The notes below the pieces were generated by a model. That model saw nothing but the letters and a program-made list of their open reading frames with translations, searched no databases and was not told the origin of the DNA. The translations under genes and the position numbers were made by a program. Of a stretch of DNA of 64,000 bases, positions 34,902-44,074 are shown piece after piece. Each line of letters starts with the position of its first letter. The stretch's first letter is position 1. Source of the DNA: Micromonospora sp. BL4 (GTDB lineage: Bacteria > Actinomycetota > Actinomycetes > Mycobacteriales > Micromonosporaceae); the NCBI RefSeq assembly GCF_003667505.1, contig NZ_RCVJ01000198.1, forward strand, positions 1 through 64,000. Direction: 5' to 3'.

Positions 34902-36917
34902 TTGGGTTCCGACGTTCGACAGCCCTCATCCGGTCAGTCACCAGTCTCCTCTCACTTTGCCGCCGTTCAGCGGTCGCTGGTGAGACAGCACCTCCGCCGA
35001 CGCCCGCGCCCGCTCTTCATGGTGGCGGCCCTGGCAGCGGGGGCCCTCGTCCTCGGCGTCACGCCCCTCTGGGGGTCGGACCGCGCGGACCTCCTCGACG
35101 GCGCGGCCCTCTCCTCGACCCCCACCTACACCGTCGGCCTGCAGCCGCCGCAGGATCCGGGGCCGTTCCCCGGCAGCGTGACCCCCACGTCCCCCACCAT
35201 CACCATCGCCGGCCAACGAGACGGCGAAAGCACGTTCAAGGTCGTCAAGTACGACCAGGTGCAGCCGAAGAACCCCGGCCAGATGGACTTCGACCACTAC
35301 CACACCGGCATCGAGATCCAATGGTGGCTGCGGAAGTGGGCACACGAACGTCCCGACCTCGTCGACCTGCACATCGTCGGGGAGAGCTTCAGCGGCCAGC
35401 CGATCTACCAGGTGACCATCACGGACAAGTCCACCGGCGCGGACACCGACAAGCCGGCGGCCTACTTCGAGGGAAACCGGCACTCCGGCGAGGTCTCGTC
35501 GGCCGAGAGCTCGCTGTGGCTGGCGCACCACCTCATCACGCGGGCCGGCCGCGACCAGAAGGTCGACAAGCTGCTCGACGAGAAGACCGTGTACATCCGC
35601 CCGGTCAACAACCCGGACGGGCACGACATGTACCTGTACACGGCCCAGACCAACCGGTCGACGGTGCGGCCGTACGACAACGACGGGGACGGCAAGCGCG
35701 ACGAGGATCCGGGTGAGGACCTCAACAGTGACGGGTACCTGAGCCAGATGCGCCAGTACGTCGGCGCCGGCAAGGGCACGCACGTCGTCGACGAGCGGGA
35801 CCCGGCCAGGAACGCCATGCTCAACGTCGGCGCGGGCAAGGGCGACTACCTGATGTTCTCCGAGGGTACGGACAACGACGGCGACGGTCGCTACGACGAG
35901 GACGGTGTCGGTGGCCTGGACCTGCACCGCAACTACCCGTACAACTGGCACGTCATGCCGGAGGACGACGCCACCGACCGGAACCTGACCCAGGGCGGCG
36001 CCGGCGAGTACCCGCTGTCCGAGCCGGAGACCCGGCACGTCTACACCTGGCTGATGTCACACACCAACATCGGCGCCGTCAACAGCATGGACACCCGGGT
36101 GCCCATGCATCTGCGGGGGCCCTCGACCTGCGACCCCGTCGAGTGCATGTACTCGACCGACCGCAAGCTCTACGAGCACTTCGACAAGGCGGGGATCTCG
36201 TTCACCGGCTATCGGCATGCCGGGAGCGTCTACATCGACTACGCCACCCGCAACGGTGGCCAGCCGACGCCGCTGTTCGGGCACGGCCCCGACTTCGGCT
36301 ACTTCCAGTACGGCGCCATCTGGTACGGCGACGAGATCTGGAACGGTGGTGACTTCACCGACTACGACAAGGACGGCAGGTACGCCGACTGGGAGCGGTC
36401 GCGGTGGTGCGCCGAGAACGAGCGGACGAACTGCTTCCTGCCGTGGACGAAGGTGGAGCACCCGAAGCTGGGGGCGGTCGAGATCGGCGGCATCAACCCG
36501 AAGTTCTGGTCGCAGAACCCTTCGGCCGATCTGATCGGCGGGTGGGCCACCAACCAGGCACGGTTCAACCTGTATCTGACCGACTCCCTGCCGCAGGTCG
36601 ACCTCAGCGACGTGAAGGTCAAGAAGCTCAAGGGCGCTCAGGGTGACGGAGCGACGCACGAGATCACGGCTTCGGTCCGGAACACCGGCCGCATCCCGAC
36701 CGCTCTCGAGCAGGCGAAGGAGATCAAGATCGTCGCTCCGGACACCGTGCAGGTGGAGGGGGCGCGCGCCGTCGGAACCGCACCCCAGTTCTATCTGGAC
36801 GGGGGCGACCGGCAGAAGGTCCGCCTGCGGGTCGTCAAGGCCGCCACCGACACCATCACGGTGAAGGCTGTCAGCGTCCGGGGAGGCCTGGACTCCGCGT
36901 CGGCGCGGCTGAACTGA
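34902..36917 (+). CDS. Membrane-anchored or secreted M14 carboxypeptidase-like protein with Ca-loop insertions
   Basis: 671 residues from a TTG start. A long N-terminus leads to a hydrophobic segment (FMVAALAAGALVLGVTPL, about residues 40-57), either a signal peptide or an anchor. The M14 fold shows YFEGNRHSGEVSSAESSLW (H and E zinc ligands near residues 194-197) and YIRPVNNPDGHDMYLY. Two Asp-rich calcium-type loops, DNDGDGKRDEDPGEDLNSDG and DNDGDGRYDEDGVGG, are inserted. At the expected third zinc His the sequence reads NSMDTRVPMHLRGP, with Asp instead. The C-terminus is a beta-sandwich. It is an extracellular peptidase-like protein; activity is uncertain because of the ligand change. Confidence 0.85.
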   Translation: MGSDVRQPSSGQSPVSSHFAAVQRSLVRQHLRRRPRPLFMVAALAAGALVLGVTPLWGSDRADLLDGAALSSTPTYTVGLQPPQDPGPFPGSVTPTSPTITIAGQRDGESTFKVVKYDQVQPKNPGQMDFDHYHTGIEIQWWLRKWAHERPDLVDLHIVGESFSGQPIYQVTITDKSTGADTDKPAAYFEGNRHSGEVSSAESSLWLAHHLITRAGRDQKVDKLLDEKTVYIRPVNNPDGHDMYLYTAQTNRSTVRPYDNDGDGKRDEDPGEDLNSDGYLSQMRQYVGAGKGTHVVDERDPARNAMLNVGAGKGDYLMFSEGTDNDGDGRYDEDGVGGLDLHRNYPYNWHVMPEDDATDRNLTQGGAGEYPLSEPETRHVYTWLMSHTNIGAVNSMDTRVPMHLRGPSTCDPVECMYSTDRKLYEHFDKAGISFTGYRHAGSVYIDYATRNGGQPTPLFGHGPDFGYFQYGAIWYGDEIWNGGDFTDYDKDGRYADWERSRWCAENERTNCFLPWTKVEHPKLGAVEIGGINPKFWSQNPSADLIGGWATNQARFNLYLTDSLPQVDLSDVKVKKLKGAQGDGATHEITASVRNTGRIPTALEQAKEIKIVAPDTVQVEGARAVGTAPQFYLDGGDRQKVRLRVVKAATDTITVKAVSVRGGLDSASARLN

Positions 36918-36925
36918 TCGCTCGA

Positions 36926-36960
36926 GAGGTCCCCGTCCCGCAGTGTGGGGCGGGGACCTC
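36926..36960. terminator. Hairpin terminator after the first M14 gene
   Basis: A 14-bp stem with one G-U pair, GAGGTCCCCGTCCC at 36926-36939 and its partner at 36947-36960, with a 7-nt loop. It lies just after the first M14 stop. Confidence 0.7.
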
Positions 36961-36987
36961 GCCATGTCGGCTCTCACACGCGCGTGC

Positions 36988-37019
36988 GGTGGCCGAGCGC
37001 AGGAGTGCGCTCGGCCACC
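36988..37019 (-). terminator. Hairpin terminator of the second M14 gene
   Basis: A 14-bp perfect stem, GGTGGCCGAGCGCA at 36988-37001 and its complement at 37006-37019, with a 4-nt loop GGAG. It is placed 15 bases beyond the second M14 stop, back-to-back with the preceding hairpin. Confidence 0.7.
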
Positions 37020-37034
37020 ACGACCCACGTCAGG

Positions 37035-39623
37035 TCAGCGCTGACCCCCCAGGTACATCGCGTTGAACAGCAGCCGGTAGGTGCCGTGCGACTGGGCCCG
37101 GTGCTGCGGCTTGAAGCCGATCATCACCACCTGGCCGTCGCCCACCTTCGCGGTCACCACGGCCGCCTTGCCGCCGATGACGTCTTCGCCGAGGAGGAAG
37201 CCGCTCTTCAGCAGCTTGGTCTTCGGCCAGGTGGCCGCCACCGTGACACCTTCGGCGCCCTCGTCGACCTCGAACGCCGGGCCGTTGGCGACGAACGCCG
37301 ACGCGTTCGGGCCGAACCCGGCGGCGACCGGGTCTCTGGCGTCGAGGTTGAGGTTCAGCACCGACCCCGGGATGTTGTAGGTGGTCTCCGGTACCCCTTC
37401 GGTGACGTCCTTGACCGGTACGCCGAACGCCTTGATCGGCAGTTGGGCGGCCTTGTTCAGGGTCACCACCGTGCCGCCCGCCTCGACGAACGCCTTCAGG
37501 TTGGCCACACCCGCATCGGTCATTCCGCCGGTGTACTCCGGCGGCAGCGAGCCGGCCGCCCGGCCGTTGCGCATCGAGTTGTAGGTGGCGTCGGGCAGCA
37601 CGATCGTGTCGAACTTCGCCCGCAGGTCACCGGCCCGGACCGACGCGTTCGTCAGCTTCTCGTACTGGAAGCCGAACTGGTCCAGGATCAGCCGGGTCCA
37701 ACCCTCGTCGTAGTTGTTGAAGCCGTCGTACAGTCCGATCCGAGGCGCGGCGAGTGCGGTCACCTTCGCCGGCTTCGCGTCCACCGCGGCGATGCTGAGC
37801 CCGAACTGGGTGGCGAGCCGCGTCACCCGCGCGTCGGTGCCCGGACGCGGTGTGACCAGGAACGTGCCAGCCGGCAGCTTGCCAGTGCGGGTGGTCACCT
37901 CAGCGCTGCTGTGGAAGACCTTGTCCCCCGCCGCGAGCAGGGCGTTCACGGCGGCCGAGCTGTCGTTGACCCGGGGGTCGAGGGCGTACGCGTACTTCGG
38001 TGCACCCGCCACCGCGCCGGTCGGCACCGTCGGCCAGTCGACCGCGACGGTCTCGGCCCGCACGGCCTGATCGAGCTTGTTGACGGTGACGCCCATCTGG
38101 AACGAGAGCGTGTATCCGGTGATGTCGTACGGCGGCTCGAGCGGGCCGCCGGGGTAGAGCCGGCGATCCGGGTAGACCTGCGGGTTGAGCAGGTCCAGCA
38201 CCGCAGCCCGGTACGGCTGTGCCTCCCGGACGAGGTAGCTGCCGGCCGGGTACCTGCGGTCGCCCACCGTGAACGGCTTCATCGCGCGCTCGACCCGGAT
38301 GTTGTTCCAGCGCAGCTTGTCCACCAGCTTCGTGGCGGTCGGGAAGTCCGCCTGATCCGCGGGGATCACGTAGGTGGTCGAGGCGCCGTTGCGCCCCCCG
38401 TCCCGGGCCATCTGCGCCGCGCCGTAGAGCAGGGCCTCGCGGTCGTCATTGGCCACGCGAAGCATCGCCCACGAGGCGGTCTTGATGTAGTCGCAGCTTT
38501 GCGACAGGTGCCACTCGCCGCCCTTCCAGGGGCTCGGGTAGAAGACCGAGGGCTCGCTGGTGGAGGTGCCGTCCGCGAAGGTCTTCGGGAAGGTCGCCGG
38601 GTCGTAGACCCGCGGCGTCGCCGAGGCGTGCGCGGTCTCGGTCAGGATGCCGATCTGGTTGTGGTAGTACGGCGCGGTCCGGGCGCCGCCGTTCCACCAG
38701 ATGTCGTACGACTGGCGGGCCAGCGCGCCGCCCTTGTCCTCGCGTTCCAGCCGCTGGCCCATCGCGTCACCGACGATGTTGACGCCCCGGACCACCTGGG
38801 GGTGGATATTCGGGTTCAGTGGGTCCTCGTACGGCGGGATGCTGATCCGGGCGGGGAAGACCGCGGTCTGGTGGACGTTGTGCATGACCTGCGGGATCCA
38901 CTCGTGGAACAGTTGGCGCCCAACGTTCTGCGTCTCCTGCAGGTTGAACATGTACCAGTCACGGTTGTTGTCGTGTCCGGCGTACTTCTGGTACAGCTCG
39001 GGATAGCCGGCGTCCTGGTAGGGCCCGCCCAGGTTCTGCCGGTACCACTCGGCGACCTTCGTTCCGCCGTCCGGGTTCACGTTCGGCACCAGCAGGGTGA
39101 TGAGGTTGTCGCGGATCTCTCGCGCCTCGGACGTCTCGCTGGTCACCAGGTCGTACGCGAACTGCGGGGCGGTCTGGTGCCCGGCCACCTCGGTGGAGTG
39201 GATGCCGAAGTCGACCCAGGCGATGGCCTTGCCGCCCTTCGCCAGCGCCCGCGCCTCCGACTCGGACAGCGAGTCGCCCTGCGAGAGGCGTACCGAGGTT
39301 TCCCGGTAGCGCTTGAGGTTGGCGTCCTTGAGGTTCTTCTCCGACGAGACGATGGCCATCAGCTGCGGCCGTCCCTCGCTGGTCTTGCCGATCTCCACCA
39401 ACTTCATCCGGTCGCTGGCCTTGTCGAGCTTCCGGTAGTAGTCGGCGATCTGCTCGTAGGTGGCCAGCTTGTAGTCGGTACACGGCGTCCAGCCGATCAC
39501 CGACTCCGGCTTCGGTACCCGGTTCGAGGCGGTAGCGGTGGTCGCCGACGTCAACACCGGCGTACCGAGCAGAGCCAGCGCGCATACGACCGGCAGCGCC
39601 GCCCGAGACAGTCTTCGTTTCAC
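37035..39623 (-). CDS. Secreted M14 zinc carboxypeptidase
   Basis: 862 residues starting at GTG 39623 with GAAGGGG upstream. A signal peptide runs to about TATAS. The N-terminal part reads DYYRKLDKASDRMKLVEIGK, the usual M14 opening. IAWVDFGIHSTEVAGHQTA gives the H-x-x-E zinc pair, VPNVNPDGGTKV is the substrate Asn/Asp region, and IPQVMHNVHQTAVFPARI supplies the third His. GILTETAHASATPRV holds the likely catalytic Glu. The last 450 residues form beta-rich domains and a glutamine-amidotransferase-like fold (VVMIGFKPQHRAQSHGTYRL). It presumably trims C-terminal residues of extracellular peptides. Confidence 0.88.
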   Translation of the reverse strand: MKRRLSRAALPVVCALALLGTPVLTSATTATASNRVPKPESVIGWTPCTDYKLATYEQIADYYRKLDKASDRMKLVEIGKTSEGRPQLMAIVSSEKNLKDANLKRYRETSVRLSQGDSLSESEARALAKGGKAIAWVDFGIHSTEVAGHQTAPQFAYDLVTSETSEAREIRDNLITLLVPNVNPDGGTKVAEWYRQNLGGPYQDAGYPELYQKYAGHDNNRDWYMFNLQETQNVGRQLFHEWIPQVMHNVHQTAVFPARISIPPYEDPLNPNIHPQVVRGVNIVGDAMGQRLEREDKGGALARQSYDIWWNGGARTAPYYHNQIGILTETAHASATPRVYDPATFPKTFADGTSTSEPSVFYPSPWKGGEWHLSQSCDYIKTASWAMLRVANDDREALLYGAAQMARDGGRNGASTTYVIPADQADFPTATKLVDKLRWNNIRVERAMKPFTVGDRRYPAGSYLVREAQPYRAAVLDLLNPQVYPDRRLYPGGPLEPPYDITGYTLSFQMGVTVNKLDQAVRAETVAVDWPTVPTGAVAGAPKYAYALDPRVNDSSAAVNALLAAGDKVFHSSAEVTTRTGKLPAGTFLVTPRPGTDARVTRLATQFGLSIAAVDAKPAKVTALAAPRIGLYDGFNNYDEGWTRLILDQFGFQYEKLTNASVRAGDLRAKFDTIVLPDATYNSMRNGRAAGSLPPEYTGGMTDAGVANLKAFVEAGGTVVTLNKAAQLPIKAFGVPVKDVTEGVPETTYNIPGSVLNLNLDARDPVAAGFGPNASAFVANGPAFEVDEGAEGVTVAATWPKTKLLKSGFLLGEDVIGGKAAVVTAKVGDGQVVMIGFKPQHRAQSHGTYRLLFNAMYLGGQR

Positions 39624-39778
39624 CTGATACCCCTTCGCAGTACAGGACGGAAAAGGGTCCGGCAGGGGCGGCCGCGCCAACTCGGATAGCTTGATTCAAC
39701 AGGCTTCGATCGATGTCTGAAGCGCTCAGGGTGGCAATTGAGGAAAACTTGAGCCTCACCACCCGCAATGAGGAAAAA

Positions 39779-39809
39779 CGAACGGCGGGCATCGACTGCC
39801 CGCCGTTCG
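39779..39809 (-). terminator. Intrinsic terminator of the amidase operon
   Basis: A 13-bp stem (CGAACGGCGGGCA and its complement) with a 5-nt loop is followed on the minus strand by five T residues (39778-39774). It lies just past the amidase stop at 39814 and is a classic rho-independent terminator. Confidence 0.8.
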
Positions 39810-39813
39810 CACG

Positions 39814-41454
39814 TCACTGGGTGAGCTCGGCGACCTCCTCGGCCGTCAGGCGGGGCACCTGGGCCGGAACCGCACCACGCGCGCCGGCGTCGGTCGGCGG
39901 GTCGCCCGGCCGCCGCAGATGCCAGTCCGTCACCGCCTGGTAGGCGGCCACCACCGACAACAGCCGGTCCTCGGCGTACGGGAGGCCGCCCAGAATGGTG
40001 CCGATCGGCAGCCCGGCGGCGGTGGCCCCGATCGGGAAGGCGATCTCGGGCAGGCCCAGGATGTCGAAGGGCACCGGGTCGGTCTGCACCACCACGTCGC
40101 AGCCGTCGAAGAGCTCATTGAGCACCCGGTCCAGCAGCAGCAGCTTGGCCCGCTGAGTGGTGAGGAACTCGTTGCCACCCAGCAGCGCTCCCTGCAGCCA
40201 GCTGGTCACCGACACCCCGAAACCGCGCAGGTCGGTGCGCAGGTAGGGCATGAACGGCTCGGTGCGCTCGGGCAGCCGGGCGTTGTTGAAGGTGCTGCCG
40301 GTCAACAGGCTCCACTCGTCCGGCAGCGGCACGTCCACCAGGGTGGCGCCAGGGATCGCGGCGAGCTGCGCCAGGTACGCCGCACGGGCCAGTGCGGTGG
40401 GCGAGGTGCCGTTGGCGAAGCCCGGCAGCACCCCGATCCGGGTGTTCCAGCGCAGCTTGACGCGGCGGCGGTGATAGACCGGGCTGGCCGCGTCGATCAG
40501 GTCGGGCACCTGGGGCAGGCCCTGACTGCGCGGGTCCATGGAGTCCTCGCCGGCCATCGCGGTCAGCATGATCGCGGCGTCCTTGGCGTCCCGAGCCAGC
40601 GGTCCCGGATGGTCGCGGGTGTAGGTGAGCGGGATGATGCCGGCCGCCGAGACCCGGCCCATGGTCGGCTTGAGGCCGGTCAGGTTCTGCGCGTTGGACG
40701 GGGCGGTGATCGAGCCGCCGGTCTGCGTACCGATGCCGGAGGTGGCCATCCGGCCGGCGACCGCGGTGGCGGTGCCGGTGGACGACCCGCCCGGGTCGAT
40801 GCCGCGGTCGGTCGGCGCCCAGGCGTTCACCGTGGTGATCACACCGGCTGGCGTGGTGGCGCGGGTGGTCGCCAGCGGGCCCATCTGGGTCTTGCCGAGC
40901 ACGATCGCACCGCTTGCCTTCAGCCGGGCCACCGCGGTCGCGTCGTACGGCGGCACGAAGTTCTGGAACAGGAAGGAGTTGGCGGTGGTGGGGACTCCTT
41001 CGGTGTAGTAGTTGTCCTTGATGGCCAACGGGATGCCGTGCAGCACGCCGCTTCGAGGCCGGCGTGCGGCAGCTCTCGCCGCCGCGATGGCGGCCTCGGC
41101 GAGCACCAGGTTGAACGCCTGGTAGCTGCCGTCGTACCGGGAGATGCGGGCCAGGTACGCCTCGACCAACTGCTCCGGGGTGAGTCTGCCGGCACGGATG
41201 AGCCAGCCTGCCTCGGCGATGGTCAGCTCGGTCGGCTCGGCCAGTGCCGCCGGCCGGGGCTCGGTGTAGGCGTTGGGCTGGTCCAGCGGCCGTCTTTTCG
41301 TTCCCGGCCCGGTGTTGGTGGACAGGCTGCTGCTCGCCAGCGCCACCGAGGGCAGTCCGCCGCCGGCGCCCACGGCCGAGGCGGTGGCCAGCGCGGCAGC
41401 GCGGGCCAGAAATGCCCGGCGGTCGACCGTACGATCGAACGGTTCGGACGTCAT
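39814..41454 (-). CDS. Tat-exported amidase-signature hydrolase
   Basis: 546 residues. The N-terminus has TVDRRAFLARAAALATASAV, a twin-arginine signal. The amidase signature is clear: GIPLAIKDNYYTEG contains the catalytic Lys, IDPGGSSTGTATAVA the cis-Ser, and GTQTGGSITAPS the nucleophile Ser, in the order of the Ser-cisSer-Lys triad. The ATG at 41454 overlaps the stop of the upstream small gene (ATGA), so translation is coupled. It is probably an extracellular amidase of unknown specificity; glutamyl-tRNA amidotransferase GatA is unlikely because of the export signal. Confidence 0.9.
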   Translation of the reverse strand: MTSEPFDRTVDRRAFLARAAALATASAVGAGGGLPSVALASSSLSTNTGPGTKRRPLDQPNAYTEPRPAALAEPTELTIAEAGWLIRAGRLTPEQLVEAYLARISRYDGSYQAFNLVLAEAAIAAARAAARRPRSGVLHGIPLAIKDNYYTEGVPTTANSFLFQNFVPPYDATAVARLKASGAIVLGKTQMGPLATTRATTPAGVITTVNAWAPTDRGIDPGGSSTGTATAVAGRMATSGIGTQTGGSITAPSNAQNLTGLKPTMGRVSAAGIIPLTYTRDHPGPLARDAKDAAIMLTAMAGEDSMDPRSQGLPQVPDLIDAASPVYHRRRVKLRWNTRIGVLPGFANGTSPTALARAAYLAQLAAIPGATLVDVPLPDEWSLLTGSTFNNARLPERTEPFMPYLRTDLRGFGVSVTSWLQGALLGGNEFLTTQRAKLLLLDRVLNELFDGCDVVVQTDPVPFDILGLPEIAFPIGATAAGLPIGTILGGLPYAEDRLLSVVAAYQAVTDWHLRRPGDPPTDAGARGAVPAQVPRLTAEEVAELTQ

Positions 41455-41753
41455 GCCTTCCGCCATTCCGTGCTGTTGGAGGGGTACAGGACCGGCACGT
41501 GCTGCTGCGACAGCGCCTTCGCGACCTCGGGATCGGTGCCGACGGGTGCGGGTAGCTGGTATGCGGCGAGCGTCGCCACGGTGCCCCGCACGAAGGAGCG
41601 CAGGGAAGCGAGCACGGAGTCCCGGCCGGGCGAGCCGGTCTCGGGGTCGGCGGTGGTCCCGGGCGGAAGTTGATCGAGGTCGATCCCGAGCGCGGCGAGC
41701 CGGGCGCGGATCAGAACGTTCAGTTCAGCATCCGTCGGCGGAGTAGGTGCCAT
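41451..41753 (-). CDS. Small protein translationally coupled to the amidase
   Basis: 100 residues from ATG 41753 with GGGAG upstream. It is mostly helical (DAELNVLIRARLAALGIDLD) and then has a segment LASLRSFVRGTVATLAAYQL. No motif is recognised. Its stop overlaps the amidase start by an ATGA, so both belong to one operon. It may be a partner or chaperone of the exported amidase; this rests only on context. Confidence 0.65.
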   Translation of the reverse strand: MAPTPPTDAELNVLIRARLAALGIDLDQLPPGTTADPETGSPGRDSVLASLRSFVRGTVATLAAYQLPAPVGTDPEVAKALSQQHVPVLYPSNSTEWRKA

Positions 41754-42097
41754 GACACTCCCAGGGTTGTTGCGTGATCCGGTCGAGGTGAGCTGACCGT
41801 AGGCCGGACGCCATTCGCGACAGCCCGCTGCGGGCACAAGTTGAGCAACATTTGAGTTTGCCGATCACAGCGCCCTCGACGCACCATCGCTGCCCGGATG
41901 ACCTCGTGAACGTCGGGACCAGCGCGGTCCACAGAGGAATGAGTTTGCCGGTCAACCCGCTCAAACCCCCGCTTCTGGCACGGTTGGGTCTTCCGGGCAG
42001 ACGTCGGAGGTGGGTCGCGCGACCCGTTCCAGACAGGGCATAGTGGCCCGCGGCGCCGTCGACCGGCGTTGCCCGCTCTTGGAGAAGGTGGTTGGAA
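41754..42097. other. Divergent intergenic region
   Basis: 344 bases between the amidase operon and the secreted membrane-anchored protein. No gene is seen, only promoters for both sides. Confidence 0.4.
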
Positions 42098-43207
42098 GTG
42101 ACGACGCGCTTATGTGTCCGATGGACCCGAGCGGCCGCATTGATCACGCTGACCGGGGGGACGCTCGCGGTGTCGGCGGCACCCGCGACGGCCGCCCCGG
42201 AGACCGTCCGGATCCTGAGCGTGTCGGCGGAGAACGTCAAACCCAACGAGACGGTACGCGTGCGGTTCCGCGTCACCAACAACGGAAGCCGGGCCGAAAC
42301 GGCCATCATCGTGGTCGGCGGCGGCTTGCGATGCACCTCCGGATGCCGGGCAGAGCCGAACCTCGGACCTGGCCGGAGCCAGACCTTCGACACGACGCTC
42401 GTCGCCCCCACAGCTCGCCCGGGTGAGATCACCGGCCTCAACATCTCGATCGGCGTGCGGCTTGCCGGGCAGAACACCTATGACCACAAGATGGTCTACG
42501 TCCACGGCCCGGGTGCGTCGTCGTCCGGCGGGGACAAGCCGGCGGCCGGGGTGCGCGGGGTCTCCGGCCGGGTCCGCGACGCTGGAGGAAAGGCAATCGG
42601 CGGCGTGGACCTGACCATCCGGGACAGCGCCGGGCACGAATTCCGGACGACCAGCAGCCCCAGCGGCCAATTCTCGATCACGTCGAGCGCCGGCAAGACA
42701 ATCGCCGAGGGACCCATCACGGTCCGCGCGGCCATGGACGGCTACCGCATCGCTCGCACGACCGTACGCGGCAGCGCCGGTGACGTCGCGACCGTGCGGC
42801 TCACCCTCTCTGCGGTGGCACCGCCCACCAAGACGTCGCCGTCGCCCGCTGCAGAGGCAAGCCCTCTCGCCGCGGCGGGCGACGGCACCCCCGAGGCTGC
42901 GCCGCCCACCCTCAAGGCCGTCAGCGACGAGGGAAACAGTTCGTCGCGGTTCTTCCTCCTGGGCGGCTTGCTGGTCGCCGCGGGCCTGGGCGCGCTCGCA
43001 CTGGTGGTGATGCGCCGGAGAAACGCACCGGACGCGGCGGCGGAGACGGATGTTCCCTCGACGACCCAGCTGCTGGCGCCGGCCGGTGGCAGCATGGCCG
43101 ACGCTCCGACCGCGGTACTGCACACCGGGCCCGTGGGCGGCGGGTTCCCGGGCTCGTACGGCGCGCCCCCGCAGGGTGGCTTCCACCAGAACAGCTACCG
43201 AGGCTGA
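42098..43207 (+). CDS. Secreted type I membrane protein with CARDB/carboxypeptidase-regulatory-like domains
   Basis: 369 residues from GTG 42098 (GGAGAAGG nine bases upstream; TTG 42092 is too close to it). A signal peptide ends near ATAA. Residues about 35-130 form a CARDB-like beta domain (VRVRFRVTNNGSRAETAIIV). About 150-240 is a carboxypeptidase-regulatory-like domain (VSGRVRDAGGKAIGGVDLTI). A Ser/Pro/Ala-rich linker, one transmembrane helix (FFLLGGLLVAAGLGALALVV) and a basic tail ending with a Gly/Gln-rich cytoplasmic segment follow. It directly precedes the ESX-type cassette and may be a surface partner. No enzymatic motif is present. Confidence 0.8.
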   Translation: MTTRLCVRWTRAAALITLTGGTLAVSAAPATAAPETVRILSVSAENVKPNETVRVRFRVTNNGSRAETAIIVVGGGLRCTSGCRAEPNLGPGRSQTFDTTLVAPTARPGEITGLNISIGVRLAGQNTYDHKMVYVHGPGASSSGGDKPAAGVRGVSGRVRDAGGKAIGGVDLTIRDSAGHEFRTTSSPSGQFSITSSAGKTIAEGPITVRAAMDGYRIARTTVRGSAGDVATVRLTLSAVAPPTKTSPSPAAEASPLAAAGDGTPEAAPPTLKAVSDEGNSSSRFFLLGGLLVAAGLGALALVVMRRRNAPDAAAETDVPSTTQLLAPAGGSMADAPTAVLHTGPVGGGFPGSYGAPPQGGFHQNSYRG

Positions 43208-43325
43208 AAGATCGGCGTCCAGATTCTGTTTGGTGCGCATGTACCCATCAGAGGTAGAACAGCGGCTCGTTTGACCAGTGTCCGTACGCTCGCGAATGTT
43301 TCGAGCACTGTCGGGAGGACGATCT

Positions 43326-43751
43326 ATGTCGATGTCACGGGACGCGAGTGGGGACTTCGCCCGCATGCTCGATGCCACTGTCGGCGCCCTTCGGGCGGTG
43401 AGCCCACCGCCGGAAGACGAGGAAGCCGCCCGGCAGCGGCGGATCGGCGAGGCAGCGGATGGCCAGGTCTGTGCCGAGTTCGGTGCCGACGGTCGGCTTT
43501 CGTCGCTTGCCGTGGATCCGCGCTTAATGCGCCTGGGTTCCGCCGAGCTGTGTGACCGGATCGTCGAGGCGGTAAATGCGGCGATCGACTCCATGCGTAG
43601 CGGCGCCTCCGCGCCGGACGCTGCGGACCTTACGCAGCTCACCGAGCAGCTGCAGCAGGTCCGGGATTCGGCGGTGCCGCGGCTGAGCACGTTTCTGCAG
43701 ACATTGACCGAGGCGCAGGCCCGGATGTCCGGCGGGAGTCCTAACCGGTGA
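43326..43751 (+). CDS. YbaB/EbfC-like protein of an ESX-type cassette, with a TTA codon
   Basis: 141 residues from ATG 43326 with GGGAGGA upstream. The layout, an N-terminal helix, a beta sheet (VCAEFGADGRLSSLAVDPRL) and a long C-terminal helix (ELCDRIVEAVNAAIDSM), fits YbaB/EbfC-like proteins often found next to WXG100 genes. A rare TTA leucine codon lies at 43524-43526, so translation may depend on a bldA-type tRNA. The stop overlaps the start of the next gene by GTGA. Its function in ESX loci is probably as a chaperone-like partner. Confidence 0.75.
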   Translation: MSMSRDASGDFARMLDATVGALRAVSPPPEDEEAARQRRIGEAADGQVCAEFGADGRLSSLAVDPRLMRLGSAELCDRIVEAVNAAIDSMRSGASAPDAADLTQLTEQLQQVRDSAVPRLSTFLQTLTEAQARMSGGSPNR

Positions 43752-44071
43752 GCGGCTTCGAGGTGGAGCCCGCGGCCCTGCGGGCAGGCGGTGATCAGGT
43801 GATCGGCGCGGCCGAGCGGTTCATCGGGCAGCTGGAGAGTTTCGAGGCGCAGATGGCCAGCTACGGCGAGCCCTGGGGCGGCGACGACATCGGCTCGCTG
43901 ATCGGGGTCGTGTACACCGGGGTCTCGGCCTGGGTGTTGGACTGCATCGGTGTCGCTGCCGAGGAGATCGGCGCGGCGGGCAGTGATCTGACCGCGATGG
44001 CCGAGAACTACGAGTCGGTTGAGCGCGAAGCTGCTAACGCGATGCGCGGCATCCTCGGAATGCTGGGGTGA
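43748..44071 (+). CDS. WXG100-like ESX substrate protein
   Basis: 107 residues from GTG 43748, overlapping the upstream stop. It is two long helices joined by a turn. ALRAGGDQVIGAAERFIGQL forms the first, PWGGDDIGSLIG is the W-x-G turn, and LTAMAENYESVEREAANAM is the second. This is the architecture of small ESX-secreted proteins. It would form a dimer, homo- or hetero-, that targets the next gene's product to a type VII system. Confidence 0.8.
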   Translation: MSGFEVEPAALRAGGDQVIGAAERFIGQLESFEAQMASYGEPWGGDDIGSLIGVVYTGVSAWVLDCIGVAAEEIGAAGSDLTAMAENYESVEREAANAMRGILGMLG

Positions 44072-44074
44072 GGG

